From contig NC_044553.1 of assembly GCF_007565055.1 (NCBI RefSeq), positions 46,241,420 to 46,305,419 on the forward strand: a stretch of DNA of 64,000 nucleotides, in the 5' to 3' direction. The notes under the pieces were generated by a model. That model was given only the letters and a program-made list of their open reading frames with translations. It was not told the origin of the DNA and did no database searches. This DNA comes from Rhinopithecus roxellana. Lineage: Eukaryota > Chordata > Mammalia > Primates > Cercopithecidae. A program made the position numbers and the translations under genes. Of the stretch, positions 21,595-33,570 are shown one piece after another (the stretch's first letter is position 1; each line of letters begins with the position of its first letter).

Positions 21595-21910
21595 AGATAA
21601 CATTTATTGAATGTCTCATGTTCTAGGCACAGTCACTGTTCTTCAGTGAAGGCACTCTGCCTTCATGGAGCTGACATTCTGTTGTGTGTGGGGGAACGTA
21701 ATAAACAGAATGGTTTCAGGTAGTGGTAAGTGCCGTGAGAAAAATAGGATCATGTGATATGGCATGGAGGGAAATGGTTTTACTATAGATTGAGTGGTTA
21801 GGGAGGGCCTTTTTAGAGGTGGTAATTTGACCTGTGACTGCAATTACTAGAAAAAATCAGCCATACTGACGATTTGGAGGAAGACTGCTACAGATAGCAG
21901 GAACAGCAAA
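21595..21910 (-). mobile_element. L2-like ancient LINE relic
   Basis: Ordered phrases AACATTTATTGAATG, CTTCATGGAGCTGACATTCT, CAGGAACAGCAAATGC are typical of ancient LINE-derived DNA in primate genomes. Non-coding. Confidence 0.5.
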
Positions 21911-22264
21911 TGCATTAGATGAGGTTTGATTCTAGAGAATCTACAAATGTAAATTAATTATTTGGTTTGTCTGTTAAGCTTTTCATATTTGCGGCCAGAT
22001 GATGCAGACAGATTAAAATTATTTTATGTGTAGTAACCAAATATAATATGTTGGTGTTGTTTAAACCCTGACTCAAACCAATTGTAGAAAGTCATTTTTG
22101 GAACACTGGGGGAAATCTGGATATGGATGGGTATTATATGATATCAAGGAGTTATTGTAACTTTGTTAGGGATGATAATGGCATTATGTTTATGTAAGAA
22201 AATGCCCGCTTTTTATTAGTGATAGAGACTGAAGAATTAGGGAGAAAGCTTGCAAATGTCTGGT
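21911..22264. other. Unique intronic sequence, nothing recognised
   Basis: About 350 bases of AT-rich DNA without gene or repeat signature. Confidence 0.4.
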
Positions 22265-22561
22265 ATTTTATTTTATTTTATTTTGAGATGGAGTTTCCCT
22301 CTTGTTGCCCAAGCTGCAGTACAGTGGCGTGATCTCAGCTCACTGCAGCCTCCACCTCCTGGATTCAAGCAATTCTACTGCCTCAGGCTCCCGAGTAGCT
22401 GGAATTACAGGAGCGTGCCACCATGCCTGCTGACTTTTTGTATTTTTAGTAGAAACAGGGTTTCACCATGTTAGCCAGGCTGGTCTTGAACTCCTGATCT
22501 CAGGTGATCTGTCCGTCTTGGCCTCCCGAAGTGCTGGGAAAGGCGTGAGCCACCGTGCCCA
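22265..22561 (-). mobile_element. AluS, antisense
   Basis: (TTTTA)n tail, full body, and target-site duplication ATGTCTGGTATTTTA on the left versus ATGTCTGTTATTTTA on the right. The TTACA of the A-box side is deleted (GGGAAAGGCG). Confidence 0.92.
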
Positions 22562-22754
22562 GAGATGTCTGTTATTTTAAACAGATACCAGATAAAAACC
22601 AAAAAAAACAGTGGAGGGAGATGAGATAGATGAAGCAGGTCAGGCACAATCTGGATAATTGTTGGGCTGGGGTGATGGGTACATGGATATTAATAATATT
22701 GTTCTCTGCTTTTGTGAGGTTTGAAAATGTTCATATTTTAAAATATATTTTTTT

Positions 22755-23130
22755 GGCTGGGCCCAGTGGCTCATGCCTGTAATCCCAGCACTTTGGGAGG
22801 CTCAGGAAGGTGGATTGCTTGAGCCTAGGAGTTCGAGACCAGCCTGGGTAACGTGATCAAATTCTGTCTGTACCAAAAAATTACAAAAATTAGACAGGCA
22901 TAATGACACATGCCTGTAGTCCCAGCTACTGGGGAGGCTAAGGTGAGAGGATGGCTTGAGCCCAGGAGGCAGAGGTTGCCATGAGCTGAGATTGTGCCAC
23001 TGCACTCCAGCTACTTGGGAGGCTGAGGTGAGAGGATGGCTTGAACCCAGGAGGTAGAGGTTGCAATGAGTCGAGATTGTGCCACTGCACTCCATCCAAC
23101 CTGGGTGACAAAGCCAGCAGACCCTATCTC
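22755..23130 (+). mobile_element. AluJ with internal 85-bp tandem duplication
   Basis: J-type Alu (GAGCCTAGGAGTTCGAGACC). Its right arm is partly duplicated: 22924-23008 and 23009-23093 are two copies of CTACT..GAGGCT..CACTGCACTCC. The element is therefore longer than normal. Confidence 0.9.
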
Positions 23131-23190
23131 AAATGAGTAAATGAAATACAGTAAAATAATATTTTTTTGAAAATGTTCATTCGTATTTAA

Positions 23191-23486
23191 GCTGGACATG
23201 GTGGTGCACACACCTGTAATCCTAGCACTTTGGGAGGCTGAGACAGGTGGCTCACCTGAGGTCAGGAATTTGAGACCAGCCTGCCCAACATGGCAAAACC
23301 CTGTCTTTACCAAAAAATACAAAAAGTAGGTGGGCATGGTGGCGGGTGCTTGTAATCCCAGCTACTCGGGAGGTTGAGGCGGAAGAATGACTTGAATCCA
23401 AGAGGCAGAGGTTGCAGTGAGCCAAGATTGCGCCACTGCACTCCAGTCTGGGTGACAGAGTAAGATTCCATTTCAAGAAGAAAAAG
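23191..23486 (+). mobile_element. AluS
   Basis: Full-length AluS. The flanking word GAAAATGTTCA occurs on both sides. Confidence 0.9.
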
Positions 23487-23534
23487 AAAATGTTCAATCA
23501 TATTTAAAAATGTTTTAAAATAATTTGTAAAAGT

Positions 23535-23838
23535 GGCCAGGTGAAATGGCTCACGCCTGTAATCCCAGCACTTTGGGAGGCCGAGGCGAGTGGATCGAGA
23601 CCAGCCTAGCCAACATGTTGAAACCTGGTCTCTACTAAAAACACAAAAATAAAGAAAATAAAAATACAAATACAAAAATTAGCTGGACGTGGTGGTGGGT
23701 GCCTATAATCGCAGCTACTTGGGAGGCTGAGATAGGAGAATCGCTTGAACCCAGGAGGTGGAGGTTGCAGTGAGCTGAGATTGTGCCACTGCACTCTAAC
23801 CTGGGTGACAGAGTGAGACTCTGTGTCAAAAAAAATTT
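23535..23838 (+). mobile_element. AluS
   Basis: Full-length AluS with target-site duplication AATTTGTAAAAGT on both sides. The middle A-rich linker is expanded (AAATAAAGAAAATAAAAATAC). Confidence 0.92.
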
Positions 23839-24329
23839 GTAAAAGTACCATATTTAATTGTCTCTTCCCTCCCCCGTTTCTTTTCATTTTGATAAAATAC
23901 AGTGTTTTGTTTCTATTTGTAAATGTTCAGTATTTATTCAACAAACAGGAGTGTTGTATTTCAGGCACTGTGCCAGTGCTTGAGTTACAACAAAGGGCAG
24001 GCTCTTAACACCTGCCTGTAAGGGGCTTATGGCTTGCTGGTGGAAAGGAGAGTTCAGCAGTGTGGATTGTGTTAACATGGAAAAGATTTCTGTATTTTCC
24101 TGAGGGCATACAGGATTAGCATCTTAGTTTAGTCTGTATGTGATTGGATTCTTAAAAAATATTTTTCCTTCTCTACAGAATACAAAATTTAAGAAATTCT
24201 GTATATGGCTAGATGTCAAGTCTGAATCAGTGTTGTAGTCATTTTCCTTATTCATATGTACTATAGGGCACTCGAATAAATTATTTATTATCTTTTGACA
24301 TCCCAATTTGTTGTTACTTTAATTAATTA
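23839..24329. other. L2-like relic and unique sequence
   Basis: GTATTTATTCAACAAACAGG..GGCACTGTGCCAGTGC near 23930-23980 is the familiar ancient LINE phrase. The rest is unassigned. Confidence 0.4.
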
Positions 24330-24622
24330 ATTTTTTTTTTGGACAGAGTCTCACTCTGTGGCCCAGGCTGGCGTGCAGTGGTCCCATCTTGGCTCATTGT
24401 CACCTCCACCTCCCAGGTTGAAGTGATTCTCCTGACTCAGCCTTCCAAGTAGCTGGAGTTAGAGGTGCATGCCACCACGCCCAGCTTATATTTTATATTT
24501 TTGGTAGAGACGGGGTTTCATTATGTTGGCCAGGCTGGTCTTGAACTGCTGACATCAAGTGATCCGCCCGCCTCGGCCTCCCAATGTGCTGGGATTACAG
24601 TCGTGAGCCACCATGCCCGGCT
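24330..24622 (-). mobile_element. AluS, antisense
   Basis: Diverged full-length AluS following a (TTAA)n/T tail. Confidence 0.9.
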
Positions 24623-24755
24623 ACTTAAATTTTTTTTTTTGACATAATTTCAAACTTACAGAAAGATTTGAAAAATAGTACTGAGAACTCCTGAATACCC
24701 ATTATTCAGATTCACCAATTTTTAATGTTGTCATACTTGCCTCTTATTTTCTCTC

Positions 24756-25062
24756 TTTTTTTTTTTTTTTTTTTTTTTTGAGATGGAATCTTGCTGTGTT
24801 ACCCAGGCTGGAGTGCAGTGGTGCGATCTCGGCTCGCTGTAACCTCTGTCTCCCAGGTTCAAGTGATTCTCCTGCCTCAGCCTCCTAAGTAGCTGAGATT
24901 ACAGGTGCCCGCCACCATGCCCAGCTAATTTTTGTATTTGAGTTAGAGACGAGGTTTCACCATCTTGGCCAGGGTGGTCTCAAATCCCTGACCTCAAGTG
25001 ATCAGCCTACTTCAGCCTTCCAAAGTGCTGGGACTATAGGCATGAGCCACTGTGTCTGGCCC
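24756..25062 (-). mobile_element. AluS, antisense
   Basis: Full-length AluS inside the L1M-like remnant. Flanking words CCTCTTATTTTCTCT and CCCCTTATTCTCTTT are its degraded target-site duplication. Confidence 0.92.
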
Positions 25063-25719
25063 CTTATTCTCTTTTGAATCATTTAAAAGGAATTTGCTTA
25101 CATTATGCCCATTACATTACATTATGCCTATTTGTTTCTAAATATTCACTGTGTATTGTGTTCTTTTGCATTATCACTGCACCAGTTACCAAATTCAGGA
25201 AATTTAACTTTGATAATATTAATCTACAGCTCATTTTCCAGTTTTGTCAAATTGTCCCAATAATAGCATTTATCCCTTTACAGCATTTTCCTCATAGGAC
25301 CCAGTTCAGGATCACAAAATGCCTTTAGTTTTCATATCTCTTTAGTCTCCTGTAATGTGGAACAGTGCACCTAATAAGCAATCTGTGGGGATAACTTTGA
25401 GATAGTGCAGATACTCTGCTCCTCATCAGATCATCCTGTTCCTCATCACTCCCCACATCCCCCAAGGCCCATGTAGCATCCATTGATGTTTCTTGCGTAT
25501 ACTCATCTCTACTCTGATGGTTGGAAAGGGTTTATTTTGTAACTCATCCATTTTCTTCACTAATGGACATTCTTTTATAAGGAAGAGACATTCTTTTATC
25601 TGATTAATATAGAATCGTGTGTTCCCTGTTTTATTCAGTGGGTTATAACCCATTATTACCTTTATTTTGTCCATTAGGAGCCTTTCCACGTGGGCTCCTG
25701 TATCTTTTTAACATGCCCT

Positions 25720-26011
25720 CTTTTTTGTTTTTGAGACGGAGTCTCACTCTGTCGCCCCAGGCCAGAGTGCAGTGGTGCAATCTTGGCTCACTGCAACCTC
25801 CGCCTTCCAGGTTCAAGCAATTCTCTGCCTCAGCCTCCCAAGTAGCTGGGATTATAGGCATCTGCCACCACCCCTGGCTAATTTTTGTATTTTTAGTAGA
25901 GACGGGGTTTCACCATCTTGGCCAGGCTGGTCTTGAACTCCTGACCTCGTGATCCCCCGCCTTGGCCTCCCAAAGTGCTCGGATTACAGGCATGAGCCTC
26001 CATGCCCAGCC
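25720..26011 (-). mobile_element. AluS (Sc-like), antisense
   Basis: Full-length Alu in the same L1M-like remnant, ending CATGCCCAGCC. Confidence 0.92.
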
Positions 26012-26160
26012 TTTTCTTAAAAAAAGTATTTCCTGTGTTTCTGGCACAGCAAGATGTTGCAAGCGCATCTTGTTTCTTTCCTGTGTCAGTCTTGGAATGA
26101 GCCATTTTCCATGGAACCCTGGTTAATTTTAGTGGGCAATCCAATTTGGTGTTGTTGCGT

Positions 26161-26530
26161 TATTTATATACAGGAAGAACCTCTTTTTTACTGCATCAGG
26201 AAATCACTAGGAAACTAAATTTAAATTAGATTTTTGGTAGTAAGTTTATATTTCTTTGAAGATTTTATGAAATAATCACCTAAGATTCAGCAATTTATTA
26301 TCATAAAGCAATTTTTTTCTTGTTTTGTTTTTCAAATACATGATGAGTTATGTTCTGATACGTTCTTAATTGTGATCATGTGAAATGAAGAAAAGATTGT
26401 GTGTGTGTGTTTAGCCACTTAACTGTTTATTAAAAAACTAAAGTTTATACTTTTAACTAAGTCATCAGACGTTCTAATCTGAAGAAAACTGTTGCTTTTC
26501 AATGAAATTTAAAATGAATTTTAAAAATTG
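26161..26530. other. AT-rich unique intronic sequence
   Basis: Nothing recognised except a (TG)n run at 26396-26412. Confidence 0.4.
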
Positions 26531-26817
26531 GGCTGGGTGTGGTAGCTCACACCTGTAATCCCAGCACTTTGGGAGGCCGAGGCAGATGGATCACTTGAGG
26601 CCAGGAGTTGAAGATTAGTCTGGCCAACCTGGTTAAACCCCGCCTCTACTAAAAAATACAAAAAAAGTAGCCAAGCGGGGTGGTACATGCCTGTAATCCC
26701 AGCTACTCAGGTGGCTGGGGGCAGGAGAATCGCTTGAACCTGGGAAGTGGAGGTTGCAGTAAGCGGAGATCACGCCACTGTACTCCAGCCTGGGCAACAG
26801 AGCAAGACTCTGTCTTA

Positions 26818-26864
<47 letters not shown>

Positions 26865-26866
26865 AG
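26531..26866 (+). mobile_element. Alu (S/J) with (AAAT)n tail
   Basis: Full-length Alu. The tail has become a tetranucleotide microsatellite of about twelve AAAT units (26817-26866), probably polymorphic. Confidence 0.92.
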
Positions 26867-26960
26867 TTATAAAACAGAATTTCTGTATGTGATTGAAAAC
26901 TCACCAGTACATTCTTTTTTTTTTTTCCCCCGGGCACTTACTGTTACATCTTGGTATATT

Positions 26961-26962
<2 letters not shown>

Positions 26963-27005
<43 letters not shown>

Positions 27006-27285
27006 AGACGGAGTCTCGCTCTGCTGCCCAGGCTGGAGTGCAGTGGCCGGATCTCAGCTCACTGCAAGCTCCGCCTCCCGGGTTGACGCCATTCTCCTGC
27101 CTCAGCCTCCCGAGTAGCTGGGACTACAGGCGCCCGCCAGGTCGCCCGGCTAGTTTTTTGTATTTTTAGTAGAGACGGGGTTTCACCATGTTAGCCAGGA
27201 TGGTCTCGATCTCCTGACCTCGTGATCCGCCCGTCTCGGCCTCCCAAAGTGCTGGGATTACAGGCTTGAGCCACCGCGCCCGGCC
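26963..27285 (-). mobile_element. AluY, cercopithecid-type, antisense
   Basis: Monkey-lineage AluY with a 40-base poly(T). Target-site duplication ATCTTGGTATATTTCTT at both ends. Only about 96 bases separate it from the oppositely oriented Alu upstream. Confidence 0.95.
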
Positions 27286-27833
27286 ATCTTGGTATATTTC
27301 TTAGCCAGTTTCTTACCTGTGTATGGATATTTGCTTTATTTACTTATTCAACCTAACTTAATATGTGTTTTTTCAAAGTAATATTTTGAATATTTTAAAT
27401 TTTCAACTAATTAATATCTGTACACGGTTTTAAAAGTCAATTTCAAAAGACTTATAATGAAAAAAGTGGTTTCCTATGCCACTCTCCTAATCCCCTAGTT
27501 GTACTGGTTAAACAGAAACATTTAGCTCTCAAAAATTATTTTTCTAGTCTATACCTTTATATTTCTAAGTAGTATGTTCATATTTCTCTGGATTATGTAC
27601 TTATATTTCTACTAATATGCGTAATTTCTACTTTTAATCTCAGTTTAAATGTCTTTTTTTAAGTTAATTTTTTTAGAGAAAAGTAATATATACAAAGTGT
27701 ACCAAATTTATACGGTACAGAGAATGTACACGGAAAAAAACAAGGCTCCTTGCCATTCTTGTCTTCCTATGTCCCAAGTCTTTTCTCTGAAGTTATATCT
27801 CTTTCCTCCTGTATTTTATGTGTACATCCAGTG
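27286..27833. other. AT-rich unique intronic sequence
   Basis: About 550 bases ending at the hAT terminus. No gene or clear repeat apart from old L1-like words near 27440-27560. Confidence 0.4.
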
Positions 27834-28052
27834 TAGTGGTTCTCAGAGTGTGGTCTGTGGACTCTTGAAGTGGCTCTTCAAGTGTTCAGGAGGTCTACCA
27901 GGTTGAAACTATTTCAGAATAATACCAAGTTCTCGTTTTCTATGTAACTGATACGAACATAAGTTGACGTTTGCACTGATGGTACAAAAAACAATGGTGC
28001 ATTAAACTACTGGCCCTGTAGCACAAATCAAGACAGTGGCCAAACTGCATTA

Positions 28053-28394
<342 letters not shown>

Positions 28395-28584
28395 ATAAAA
28401 ATTGTTAATTTATTAATGTTGATTCTTTTTTTTTTTTTATTATACTTTTAAGTTCTAGGGTACATGTGCATAACGTGCAGGTTTGTTACATATGTATACT
28501 TGTGCCATGTTGGTGTGCTGCACCCATCAACTCATCAGCACCTATCAACTCGTCATTTACATCAGGTATAACTCCCAATGCAAT

Positions 28585-28606
28585 CCCTCCCCCCTCCCCC
28601 CTCCCC
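28585..28606 (-). repeat. G-rich tract in L1 3' UTR (potential G-quadruplex)
   Basis: The + strand shows C-tracts of three to six separated by single T. On the L1 sense strand this gives four G-runs, a conserved feature of primate L1 3' UTRs. Confidence 0.85.
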
Positions 28607-28661
28607 ATGATAGGCCCCGATGTGTGGTGTTTCCCTTCCTGAGTCCAAGTGATGTCATTGT

Positions 28662-31600
28662 TCAGTTCCCTCCTATGAGTGAGAACATGCGGTGTCTGGT
28701 TTTCTGTTCCTGTGATAGTTTGCTAAGAATGATGGTTTCCGGCTGCATCCATGTCCCTACAAAGGACACAAACTCATCCTTTTTTATGGCTGCATAGTAT
28801 TCCATGGTGTATATGTGCCACATTTTCTTAATCCAGTCTGTCACTGATGGACATTTGGGTTGATTCCAAGTCTTTGCTATTGTGAATAGTGCCGCAATAA
28901 ACATACATGTGCATGTGTCCTTATAGCAGCATGATTTATAATCCTTTGGGTATATACCCAGTAGTGGGATGTCTGGGTCATATGGTACATCTAGTTCTAG
29001 ATCCTTGAGGAATTGCCATACTGTTTTCCATAATGGTTGAACTCGTTTACAATCCCACCAACAGTGTAAAAGTGTTCCTAGTTCTCCATATCCTCTCCAG
29101 CACCTGTTGTTTCCTGACTTTTTAATGATTGCCATTCTAAGTGGTGTGAGATGGTATCTCATTGTGGTTTTGATTTGCATTTCTTTGATGGCGAGTGATG
29201 ATGAGCATTTTTTCATGTGTCTGTTGGCTGTATGAATGTCTTCTTTTGAGAAATGTCTGTTCATATCCTTTGCCCACTTTTTGATGGGGTTGTTTGTTTT
29301 TTTCTTGTAAATTTGTTTGAGTTCTTTGTAGGTTCTGGATATTAGCCCTTTGTCAGATGAGTAGATTGCAAAAATTTTCTCCCATTCTGTAGGTTGCCTG
29401 TTCACTCTGATGGTAGTTTCTTTTGCTGTGCAGAAGCTCTTTAGTTTAATTAGATCCCATTTGTCAATTTTGGCTTTTGCTGCCGTTGCTTTTGGTGTTT
29501 CAGACATGAAGTCCTTGCCCATGCCTATGTCCTGAATGGTACTACCTAGGTTTTCTTCTAGGGTTTTTATGGTATTAGGTCTAACATTTAATTCTCTAAT
29601 CCATCTTGAATTAATTTTCGTATAAGGAGTAAGGAAAGGATCCAATTTCAGCTTTCTACTTATGGCTAGCCAATTTTCCCAGCACCATTTATTAAATAGG
29701 GAATCCTTTCCCCATTTCTTGTTTCTCTCAGGTTTGTCAAAGATCAGATGGCTGTAGATGTGTGGTATCATTTCTGAGGACTCTGTTCTGTTCCATTGGT
29801 CTATATCTGTGTTTTGGTACCAGTACCATGCTGTTTTGGTTACTGTAGCCTTGTAGTATAGTTTGAAGTCAGGTAGCGTGATGCCTCCAGCTTTGTCCTT
29901 TTGACTTAGGATTGTCTTGGCAATGCGGGCTCTTTTTTGGTTCCATATGAACTTTAAAGCCGTTTTTTCCAATTCTGTGAAGAAACTCATTGGTAGCTTG
30001 ATGGGGATGGCATTGAATCTATAAATGACCTTGGGCAGTATGGCCATTTTCACGATATTGATTCTTCCTATCCATGAGCATGGTATGTTCTTCCATTTGT
30101 TTGTGTCCTCTTTGATTTCACTGAGCAGTGGTTTGTAGTTCTCCTTGAAGAGGTCCTTTACATCCCTTGTAAGTTGGATTCCTAGGTATTTTATTCTCTT
30201 TGGAGCAATTGTGAATGGAAGTTCATTCATGATTTGGCTCTCTGTTTGTCTGTTACTGGTGTATAAGAATGCTTGTGATTTTTGCACATTAATTTTGTAT
30301 CCTGAGACTTTGCTGAAGTTGCTTATCAGCTTAAGGAGATTTTGGGCTGAGACGATGGGGTTTTCTAAATATACAATCATGTCATCTGCAAACAGGGACA
30401 ATTTGACTTCTTCTTTTCCTAACTGGATACCCTTGATTTCTTTCTCTTGCCTGATTGCGCTAGCCAGAACTTCCAACACTATGTTGAATAGGAGTGGTGA
30501 GAGAGGGCATCCCTGTCTTGTGCCAGTTTTCAAAGGGAATTTTTCCAGTTTTTGCCCATTCAGTATGATATTGACTGTGGGTCTGTCATAAATAGCTCTT
30601 ATTATTTTGAGGTACATTCCATCAATACCGAATTTATTGAGCGTTTTTAGCATGAAGGGCTGTTGAATTTTGTCAGAAGCCTTTCTGCATCTATTAAGAT
30701 AACCATGTGGTTCTTGTCTTTGGTTCTGTTTATATGCTGGATTACGTTTATTGATTTGCGAATGTTGAACCAGCCTTGCATCCCAGGGATGAAGCCCACT
30801 TGATCATGGTGGATAAGCTTTTTGATGTGCTGCTGAATCCGGTTTGCCAGTATTTTATTGAGGATTTTTGCATCGATGTTCATCAGGGATATTGGTCTAA
30901 AATTTTCTTTTTTTGTTGTGTCTCTGCCAGGCTTTGGTATCAGGATGATGTTGGCCTCATAAAATGAGTTAGGGAGGATTCCCTGTTTTTCTATTGATTG
31001 GAATAGTTTCAGAAGGAATGGTACCAGCTCCTCCTTGTACCTCTGGTAGAATTCAGCTGTGAATCCATCTGGTCCTGGACCTTTTTTTGGTTGGTAGGCT
31101 ATTAATTATTGCCTCAATTTCAGAGCCTGCTATTGGTCTATTCAGGGATTCAACTTCTTCCTGGTTTAGTCCTGGAAGAGTGTAAGTGTCCAGGAAATTA
31201 TCCATTTCTTCTAGATTTTCTAGTTGATTTGCGTAGAGGTGTTTATAGTATTCTCTGATGGTAGTTTGTATTTCTGTGGGGTCGGTGGTGATATCCCCTT
31301 TATCATTTTTTATTGTGTCTATTTGATTCTTCTCTCTTTTCTTCTTTATTAGTCTTGCTAGCGGTCTGTCAATTTTGTTGATTTTTTCAAAAAACCAACT
31401 CCTGGATTCATTGATTTTTTTGGAGGGTTTTTTGTGTCTCTATCTCCTTCAGTTCTGCTCTGATCTTAGTTATTTCTTGCCTTCTGCTAGCTTTTGAATG
31501 TGTTTGCTCTTGCTTCTCCAGTTCTTTTAATTGTGATGTTAGAGTGTCAATTTTAGATCTTTCCAGCTTTCTCTTGTGGACATTTAGTGCTATAAATTTC

Positions 31601-32490
31601 CCTCTACACACTGCTTTAAATGTGTCCCAGAGATTCTGGTATGTTGTATTTTTGTTCTCATTGGTTTCAAAGAACATCTTGATTTCTGCCTTCATTTCGT
31701 TATGTACCCAGTAGTCATTCAGGAGCAGGTTGTTCAGTTTCCATGTAGTTGAGCGGTTTTGATTGAGTTTCTTAGTCCTGAGTTCTAGTTTGATTGCACT
31801 GTGGTCTGAGAGACAGTTTGTTATAATTTCTGTTCTTTTACATTTGCTGAGGAGTGCTTTACTTCCAATTATGTGGTCAATTTTGGAATAAGTGCGATGT
31901 GGTGCTGAGAAGAATGTATATTCTGTTGATTTGGGGTGGAGAGTCCTATAGATGTCTATTAGGTCCGCTTGGTGCAGAGATGAGTTCAATTCCTGGATAT
32001 CCTTGTTAACTTTCTGTCTCGTTGATCTGTCTAATGTTGACAGTGGAGTGTTGAAGTCTCCCATTATTATTGTATGGGAGTCTAAGTCTCTTTGTAAGTC
32101 TCTAAGGACTTGCTTTATGAATTTGGGTGCTCCTGTATTGGGTGCATATATATTTAGGATAGTTAGCTCTTCCTGTTGAATTGATCCCTTTACCATTATG
32201 TAATGGCCTTCTTTGTCTCTTTGGATCTTTGATGGTTTAAAGTCTATTTTATCAGAGACTAGGATTGCAACCCCTGCTTTTTTTTGTTCTCCATTTGCTT
32301 GGTAGATCTTCCTCCATCCCTTTATTTTGAGCCTATGTATGTCTCTGCATGTGAGATGGGTCTCCTGAATACAGCAGACTGATGGGTCTTGACTCTTTAT
32401 CCAGTTTGCCAGTCTGTGTCTTTTAATTGGAGCATTTAGTCCATTAACATTTAAGGTTAATATTGTTATGTGTGAACTTGATCCTGCCGT
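28662..32490 (-). pseudogene. L1 ORF2 (endonuclease/reverse transcriptase), disrupted
   Basis: The frame begins at 32490, where the usual ATG is ACG. Codons through 31408 carry the endonuclease, with GDFNTPLSTLDRS and the catalytic-site phrase LSDHSAIKLEL. A one-base gain in an A-run near 31415 ends it (..LQKNQ stop). A second one-base gain lies near 31084 (A-run before GGTCCAGGACC) and a one-base loss near 30665 restores the last frame. The final open piece, 30653-28662, holds the reverse transcriptase core (FADDMIVYLENP) and the C-terminal Cys-rich knuckle. There the second Cys is Tyr (CWRGYGELG..HCWWDC), so one zinc ligand is lost. The total of 3829 bases is one more than an intact ORF2 plus stop, which fits two gains and one loss. 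Confidence 0.92.
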
Positions 32491-32553
32491 TATGGTATTA
32501 ACTGGTTATTTTGCTCGTTAGTTGATGCAGTTTCTTCCTAGCCTCAATGGTCT

Positions 32554-33570
32554 TTACATTTTGGCATGTTTTTGCAATGGCTGGTACCGGTTGTTCCTTT
32601 CCATGTTTAGGGCTTCCTTCAGGGTCTCTTGTAAGGCAGGCCTGGTGGTGACAAAATCTCTAAGCATTTGCTTATCTGTAAAGGATTTTATTTCTCCTTC
32701 ACTTATGAAACTTAGTTTGGCTGGATATGAAATTCTGGGTTTAAAATTCTTTTCTTTAAGAATGTTGAATATTGGCCCCCACTCTCTTCTGGCTTGTAGA
32801 GTTTCTGCCGAGAGGTCTGCTGTTAGTCTGATGGGCTTCCCTTTGTGGGTAACCCGACCTTTCTCTCTGGCTGCCCTTAAGATTTTTTCCTTCATTTCAA
32901 CTTTGGTGAATCTGGCAATTATGTGTCTTGGAGTTGCTCTTCTCGAGGAGTATCTTTGTGGTGTTCTCTGTATTTCCTGAATTTGAATGTTGGCCTGCCC
33001 TACTAGGTTGGGGAAGTTCTCCTGGATGATATCCTGAAGAGTGTTTTCCAAGTTGGTTCCATTTTCCCCCTCACTTTCAGGCACCCCAATCAGACGTAGA
33101 TTTGGTCTTTTTACATAATCCCATACTTCTTGCAGGCTTTGTTCATTTCTTTTTCTTCTTTTTTCTTTTGGTTTCTCTTCTCGCTTCATTTCATTCATTT
33201 GATCCTCAATCGCTGATACTCTTTCTTCCAGTTGATCGAGTCAGTTACTGAAGCTTGTGGATTTGTCACGTATTTCTCGTGTCATGGTTTTCATCTCTGT
33301 CATTTCGTTTATGACCTTCTCTGTATTAATTATTCTAGCTATCAATTCTTCCACTCTTTTTTCAAGATTTTTAGTTTCTTTGCGCTGGGTACGTAATTCC
33401 TCCTTTAGCTCTGAGAGGTTTGATGGGCTGAAGCCGCCTTCTCTCATCTCGTCAAAGTCATTCTCTGACCAGCTTTGATCTGTTGCTGGCGATGAGCTGC
33501 GCTCCTTTGCAGGGGGAGATGCGCTCTTATTTTTTGAATTTCCAGCTTTTCTGCCCTGCTTTTTCCCCAT
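32554..33570 (-). pseudogene. L1 ORF1 (RNA-binding chaperone) with one nonsense mutation
   Basis: The frame runs from ATG at 33570 to a natural stop ending at 32554, 338 codons plus stops, the normal size of primate ORF1p. One in-frame TGA at 33241-33243 follows residue 109 (..KSTSFSN). It probably arose by CpG decay of a CGA Arg codon. The N-terminal part has a Lys/Gly/Ser-rich start (MGKKQGRKAGNSKN) and coiled-coil heptads; the downstream part contains the RNA-binding domain (RRATPRHIIARF) and the C-terminal domain. In life the protein trimerises and coats L1 RNA; this copy would give only a 109-residue fragment. Confidence 0.93.

Larger units (their letters stand above)
24635..26160. mobile_element. 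Old L1M-like LINE remnant split by two Alus
   Basis: Recognised phrases: TAATTTCAAACTTACAGAAAG (24647), GAACTCCTGAATACCCATTA (24684), TTTTGTCAAATTGTCCCAAT (25243), ACATTCTTTTATA.. (25567) and TTCCTGTGTTTCTGGCACAG (26030). A second copy of the same family lies at about 49150-50340. Non-coding; orientation uncertain. Confidence 0.5.

Noticed and set aside
30145..30591. 148-codon open frame on the + strand
   Set aside because: Mirror frame of the L1 ORF2 reverse transcriptase on the opposite strand.
32522..32980. 152-codon open frame on the + strand
   Set aside because: Antisense shadow of L1 ORF1.
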